Below, piece after piece: positions 5,870 through 7,993 of a DNA stretch of 7,993 nt (position 1 is its first letter; each line of letters opens with the position of its first letter). Source of the stretch: DASVEG01 sp036380695 (lineage in GTDB: Bacteria; Actinomycetota; Acidimicrobiia; Acidimicrobiales; CADCTF01). The stretch covers positions 1 to 7,993 of the forward strand of contig DASVEG010000196.1 of the NCBI GenBank assembly GCA_036380695.1, given 5' to 3'. The translations under genes were made by a program, and so were the position numbers. The notes beneath the pieces were generated by a model, which saw only the letters and a list, made by a program, of their open reading frames with translations, was not told the DNA's origin and did not search any database.

Positions 5870-6253
5870 TCAGCAGGTGAGGAGAGGTGGACCTCGTCTC
5901 GGCGCGCAGCTGATCGGGACGATCAGTGTCGGGCGCCACTGCAGTCGCGTACGCGTCCAGCGACTCAGCCGTCGCCGCGGTCGGGAAGAAGACGGTGCGA
6001 CGTCTCGCTGCCGGCGTGTCCCGGTACGCCGGCTGTCCGTCGTCTCCTCCGCTCCTGTCTCCTCCGCCGCCTCAGGAGCGTGGGCGGACGAGACGGCAGC
6101 GGCGGTCGCGCCAAAGCCGATCCCGACGACCGACAACACAACCGCGAGGAGCGCTGTCAGAAGGCTTGCCGCGGCACGGCGACCGACCTCAGGGAACCAG
6201 GGCGCGCGCCAGCCCGCCGAGGTCTCTTCGGTGGGCAGCAACGTCGGGGGCAC
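5870..6253 (-). CDS. small single-pass membrane protein, C-terminus possibly frameshifted
   Basis: GTG at 6251-6253 has GGAG five bases upstream. The product is 127 residues: a polar N-terminus (TEETSAGWRAPWFPEVGRR), one membrane helix at about 27-55 (LLTALLAVVLSVVGIGFG) and an acidic stretch, EAAEETGAEE. After about residue 70 this frame turns into an Arg/Ser/Thr-rich sequence that looks non-coding. In the -1 frame, open from 6071 to TAG at 5835-5837, the translation is more protein-like (for example FFPTAATAESLDAYATAVAP) and ends 26 bp before the next start. I suspect a 1-bp insertion around 6040-6070, so the real gene may be 5835-6253. I recognise no family. It would be the first gene of the usp-terC cluster. 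Upstream, 6254-6441 holds nothing recognisable. Confidence 0.4.
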   Translation of the reverse strand: MPPTLLPTEETSAGWRAPWFPEVGRRAAASLLTALLAVVLSVVGIGFGATAAAVSSAHAPEAAEETGAEETTDSRRTGTRRQRDVAPSSSRPRRRLSRWTRTRLQWRPTLIVPISCAPRRGPPLLTC

Positions 6254-6444
6254 GGGCACTCCGGTCAACTCGAGGCAATCAACCGAAGGTCTCTCCCGCC
6301 TCGGAAGGCCACGACCTACGGACCCGAAGGCCGAGATGACGTAGGAAGTGAGTTGGGATACTCCCCTTCGCAGCCCACAGTAGCCCGTCGGATGGGCCGG
6401 CGGCGGCGCCCGGTGATGCTCGTGGTCAGAGACTTCTAGGGGTC

Positions 6445-6464
6445 TGCTGCACGTTCGGTTGACA
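6445..6464 (+). repeat. terminal inverted repeat of the IS (orfB side)
   Basis: It begins TGCTGCACG and ends GGTTGACA, and pairs with 7694-7713 with two mismatches (repeat positions 10 and 12). The preceding GTC at 6442-6444 is one copy of the target duplication. Confidence 0.88.
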
Positions 6465-6478
6465 CTGGTTGTGACTGA

Positions 6479-7333
6479 TCATGCTGCCTGGTCGTCGGCT
6501 TCGACACGCAGCGGAGTGAATGCGAGCTCGAACTCGACCGGGGTGAGCTTGCCGAGGGCGCGCTGGCGGCGGCGCCGGTTGTAGGTGTGCTCGATCCAGA
6601 CGACGATCTCATAGGCGAGTTCGCTGCGGGTCCGCCAGCGCCGCCGGCGGTTGAGCACGTTCTTCTGCAACAGCGCGTAGAAGGACTCCATCGCCGCGTT
6701 GTCGCCGGCGGCTGCGACCCGGCCCATCGAGCCCGTCAGCCCGTTCGCCTTGAGCGTCGCCCGGAAGGCCCTCGCGCGGAACTGACCGCCCTGGTCGGAG
6801 TGAACCACGACGGTGCCGCTCGGCTGGCGGCGTGCGATCGCCGAGCGCAACGCCGACACCGCGAGCCCGGCCGTCATGCGGTCGCCGAGGGCGTAGCCGA
6901 CGATCCGGTTCGAGAACACGTCCTTGATCGAGCAGCAGTAGAGCTTGCCCTCGATCGTCGGGTGCTCGGTGATGTCGGTGAGCCACACGAGATCCGGCGC
7001 CGGCGCCGAGAACACCCGCTGGACGAGGTCGTCGTGCACCGCCGGGCCGGGAGTCTTGGCGCTGGACTTGCGGCCCTTCTTCGTCGTCGTCGACCAGATC
7101 CGCTGCTGGGAGCAGAGCCGCCACACCCGCCGCTCGCAGGTCGCGAGGCCGAGCTGTTCGAGCTCGTCGGCGATGAAGCGGTAGCCGAACTCGGGATCAT
7201 CCGCGTGGACGTCGACGATCGCGTTGGTCGCGTGCGCGTCGGCCCAGTCGCGATCCGAGCACGGCCTGGAGCGCCACTTGTAGAAGGCCTGCGGGGAGAA
7301 GCCCAGTGCCCCGCACGTCTGCTTGACCGGCAC
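6479..7333 (-). CDS. IS3-family transposase OrfB (catalytic part), native start displaced
   Basis: 284 residues from GTG 7333. The rve-type DDE integrase core is complete: Asp120 in VWLTDITEH, Asp180 in VVVHSDQGGQF and Glu216 in NAAMESFYALLQ, i.e. DD(35)E. An N-terminal HTH_21-like region (DDPEFGYRFIADEL, 45-58) and a C-terminal NRRRRQRALGKLTPVEFE are also typical. Relatives start about 13 codons earlier at an ATGATG that overlaps the orfA stop. Here that ATG (7371-7373) is out of frame because of one extra base near 7360-7361. As a result orfB lies in the same frame as orfA, separated by TGA. GTG 7333 is merely the first in-frame start and lacks a good ribosome binding site. The catalytic residues are intact, but expression is doubtful. 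Confidence 0.88.
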   Translation of the reverse strand: MPVKQTCGALGFSPQAFYKWRSRPCSDRDWADAHATNAIVDVHADDPEFGYRFIADELEQLGLATCERRVWRLCSQQRIWSTTTKKGRKSSAKTPGPAVHDDLVQRVFSAPAPDLVWLTDITEHPTIEGKLYCCSIKDVFSNRIVGYALGDRMTAGLAVSALRSAIARRQPSGTVVVHSDQGGQFRARAFRATLKANGLTGSMGRVAAAGDNAAMESFYALLQKNVLNRRRRWRTRSELAYEIVVWIEHTYNRRRRQRALGKLTPVEFELAFTPLRVEADDQAA

Positions 7334-7369
7334 GCCTTCGGCGGCGAGATCGGCGACGAGGCGGGAACA

Positions 7370-7654
7370 TCATTTTGGGAGGGCGTCCTTGGCGAAGTAC
7401 GCGGCGGCGCGGCGGAGGATCTCGTTCTCCATCTCCAGCCGGCGGTTCTCACGCCGCAGACGGACGACCTCCTCGTGCTCCGCTGTCGTCTGGCCGTTCG
7501 TGATGCCGTCGTCGATGTCGGCCTGGCGCATCCAACGGCGGACGGACTCAGGCGAGACGTCGAAGTCGGCGGCGACCTCCGCGATGGTCAGATCACCGCG
7601 GCGGGCGACGTTGGCGACGTCACGCTTGAACTCGGGTGGGAACCTCTTGGGCAC
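7370..7654 (-). CDS. IS3-family transposase OrfA (DNA-binding part)
   Basis: 94 residues from GTG 7654, with AGGAAGGA seven bases upstream. It has an HTH (LTIAEVAADFDVSPESVRRW, residues 22-41) of the transposase_8 type, then a leucine zipper (VVRLRRENRRLEMENEILRR) used for multimerisation. The end, KDALPK, is typical of this IS group. The protein binds the terminal repeats and is normally fused to OrfB by -1 frameshifting. The slippery heptamer lies directly before its TGA stop. Confidence 0.9.
   Translation of the reverse strand: MPKRFPPEFKRDVANVARRGDLTIAEVAADFDVSPESVRRWMRQADIDDGITNGQTTAEHEEVVRLRRENRRLEMENEILRRAAAYFAKDALPK
7373..7379 (-). other. -1 frameshift heptamer CCCAAAA
   Basis: Read as C CCA AAA followed by the orfA TGA, this fits the X XXY YYZ slippery pattern used by IS3 elements to make the OrfAB fusion. 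Slipping by -1 enters the ATGATG frame, but the extra base near 7360 sends that frame out of orfB, so the signal no longer leads to a working fusion. Confidence 0.55.
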
Positions 7655-7693
7655 GAAGACATCCTTCCTGCGAGCCGCAGCTCACATATGGGA

Positions 7694-7713
7694 TGTCAAC
7701 CAATCGTGCAGCA
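7694..7713 (-). repeat. terminal inverted repeat of the IS (orfA side)
   Basis: Reads TGTCAACC to GTGCAGCA on the plus strand, the reverse complement of the other end apart from two bases. GTC at 7714-7716 follows it, matching the other flank. Confidence 0.88.
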
Positions 7714-7944
7714 GTCCCGACTGCGTCCTTGAGGACAGCAAGCCAGCGGTCCTCGCCCGTGCCGAGAAGCTCTTCACCCAAGCAGGCGCCGCATCGTCGG
7801 CCCCGAAGCCGGCATCGCAAGCTCGGCGTAGCGGCAGGCCGGGCATGGACTCGGGTCTCGTCGCTACGATCCGCACGTGTTGAGCTGCTGCGGTGCAGAC
7901 CGCGAGCCCGGCGCGAGTCGATTCGCGGAGACAGGGACTAGATC

Positions 7945-7993
7945 GTGCGTAATCGACTGACCCTGTCCTGGGCCGGACTCGCCGCAGTCGGCT
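7945..7993 (+). CDS. N-terminus of a probable exported protein, cut by the window end
   Basis: GTG at 7945-7947 begins MRNRLTLSWAGLAAVG and runs off the window. Two Arg residues followed by a hydrophobic stretch look like the start of a signal peptide or membrane anchor. AGGGA lies seven bases upstream. Only 16 residues are visible, so family and function cannot be given. The 228 bp between the IS and this start contain no convincing plus-strand gene. Confidence 0.45.
   Translation, partial: MRNRLTLSWAGLAAVG

Larger units (their letters stand above)
6445..7713 (-). mobile_element. IS3-family insertion sequence, complete with ends
   Basis: A 1269-bp element holding orfA and orfB on the minus strand. 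The ends are imperfect 20-bp inverted repeats starting TGCTGCACG and finishing GGTTGACA, with 18 of 20 positions matching and TG...CA termini. It is flanked by GTC on both sides (6442-6444 and 7714-7716), the 3-bp target duplication typical of IS3. OrfA and OrfB resemble the IS3 pair common in actinobacteria. A 1-bp insertion at the start of orfB probably blocks normal production of the fused transposase. Confidence 0.9.

Noticed and set aside
6587..7732. 381-codon plus-strand frame across the IS
   Set aside because: Antisense to orfB and orfA, which carry the DDE residues, HTH and zipper; no family features of its own.
1..7993. CRISPR array, tRNA or rRNA gene
   Set aside because: No regularly spaced repeats were seen and no tRNA- or rRNA-like segment was recognised by reading either strand.

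Overview
High-GC DNA, dominated by G/C-ending codons and with frequent GTG starts. It encodes families common in actinobacteria: a small HTH protein with a TW-ADLG-LGVTRQAAQQRF core, a GAF/SpoIIE-type phosphatase, an ANTAR protein and an actinobacterial-style IS3 element. I infer a chromosomal segment of an actinobacterium and cannot name the genus.

Layout. Positions 2-376 (+) hold the 3' end of an alpha/beta-hydrolase. Positions 443-854 (-) hold a compact zinc-ribbon gene followed by an amphi-Trp gene. A divergent gap with a perfect inverted repeat (1045-1067) precedes a small HTH gene (1075-1386, +). A SpoIIE-type phosphatase (1579-2850, -) follows, then a 369-bp stretch with no supported gene. 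From about 6250 down to 3220 lies a compact minus-strand cluster. In transcription order it holds a small membrane protein (possibly frameshifted), a 30-codon ORF with a strong ribosome binding site, a membrane-anchored UspA protein, a TerC-family membrane protein, a zf-TFIIB zinc ribbon, an amphi-Trp protein and a stand-alone ANTAR protein. Several of these genes overlap by 4 bp (GTGA or ATGA). An intact-looking IS3-family copy (6445-7713) with 20-bp imperfect inverted repeats and a GTC target duplication sits upstream of the cluster. The window ends with the first codons of a probable exported protein (7945-7993, +).

How it fits together. The minus-strand cluster looks like a stress or envelope module: UspA, TerC, zinc ribbon, amphi-Trp, and an ANTAR RNA-binding protein, with a GAF-SpoIIE phosphatase downstream. 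The zinc-ribbon/amphi-Trp pair occurs twice, in the same order and strand. The copy at 443-854 has lost the linker of its zinc-ribbon protein and has no ANTAR partner, so it looks like a reduced paralogue of the copy at 3426-3998. The most interesting points are this duplicated module, the ANTAR protein translationally coupled to an amphi-Trp protein, the 30-codon leader-like ORF with two hairpins ahead of usp-terC, and the operator-like palindrome next to the HTH gene.
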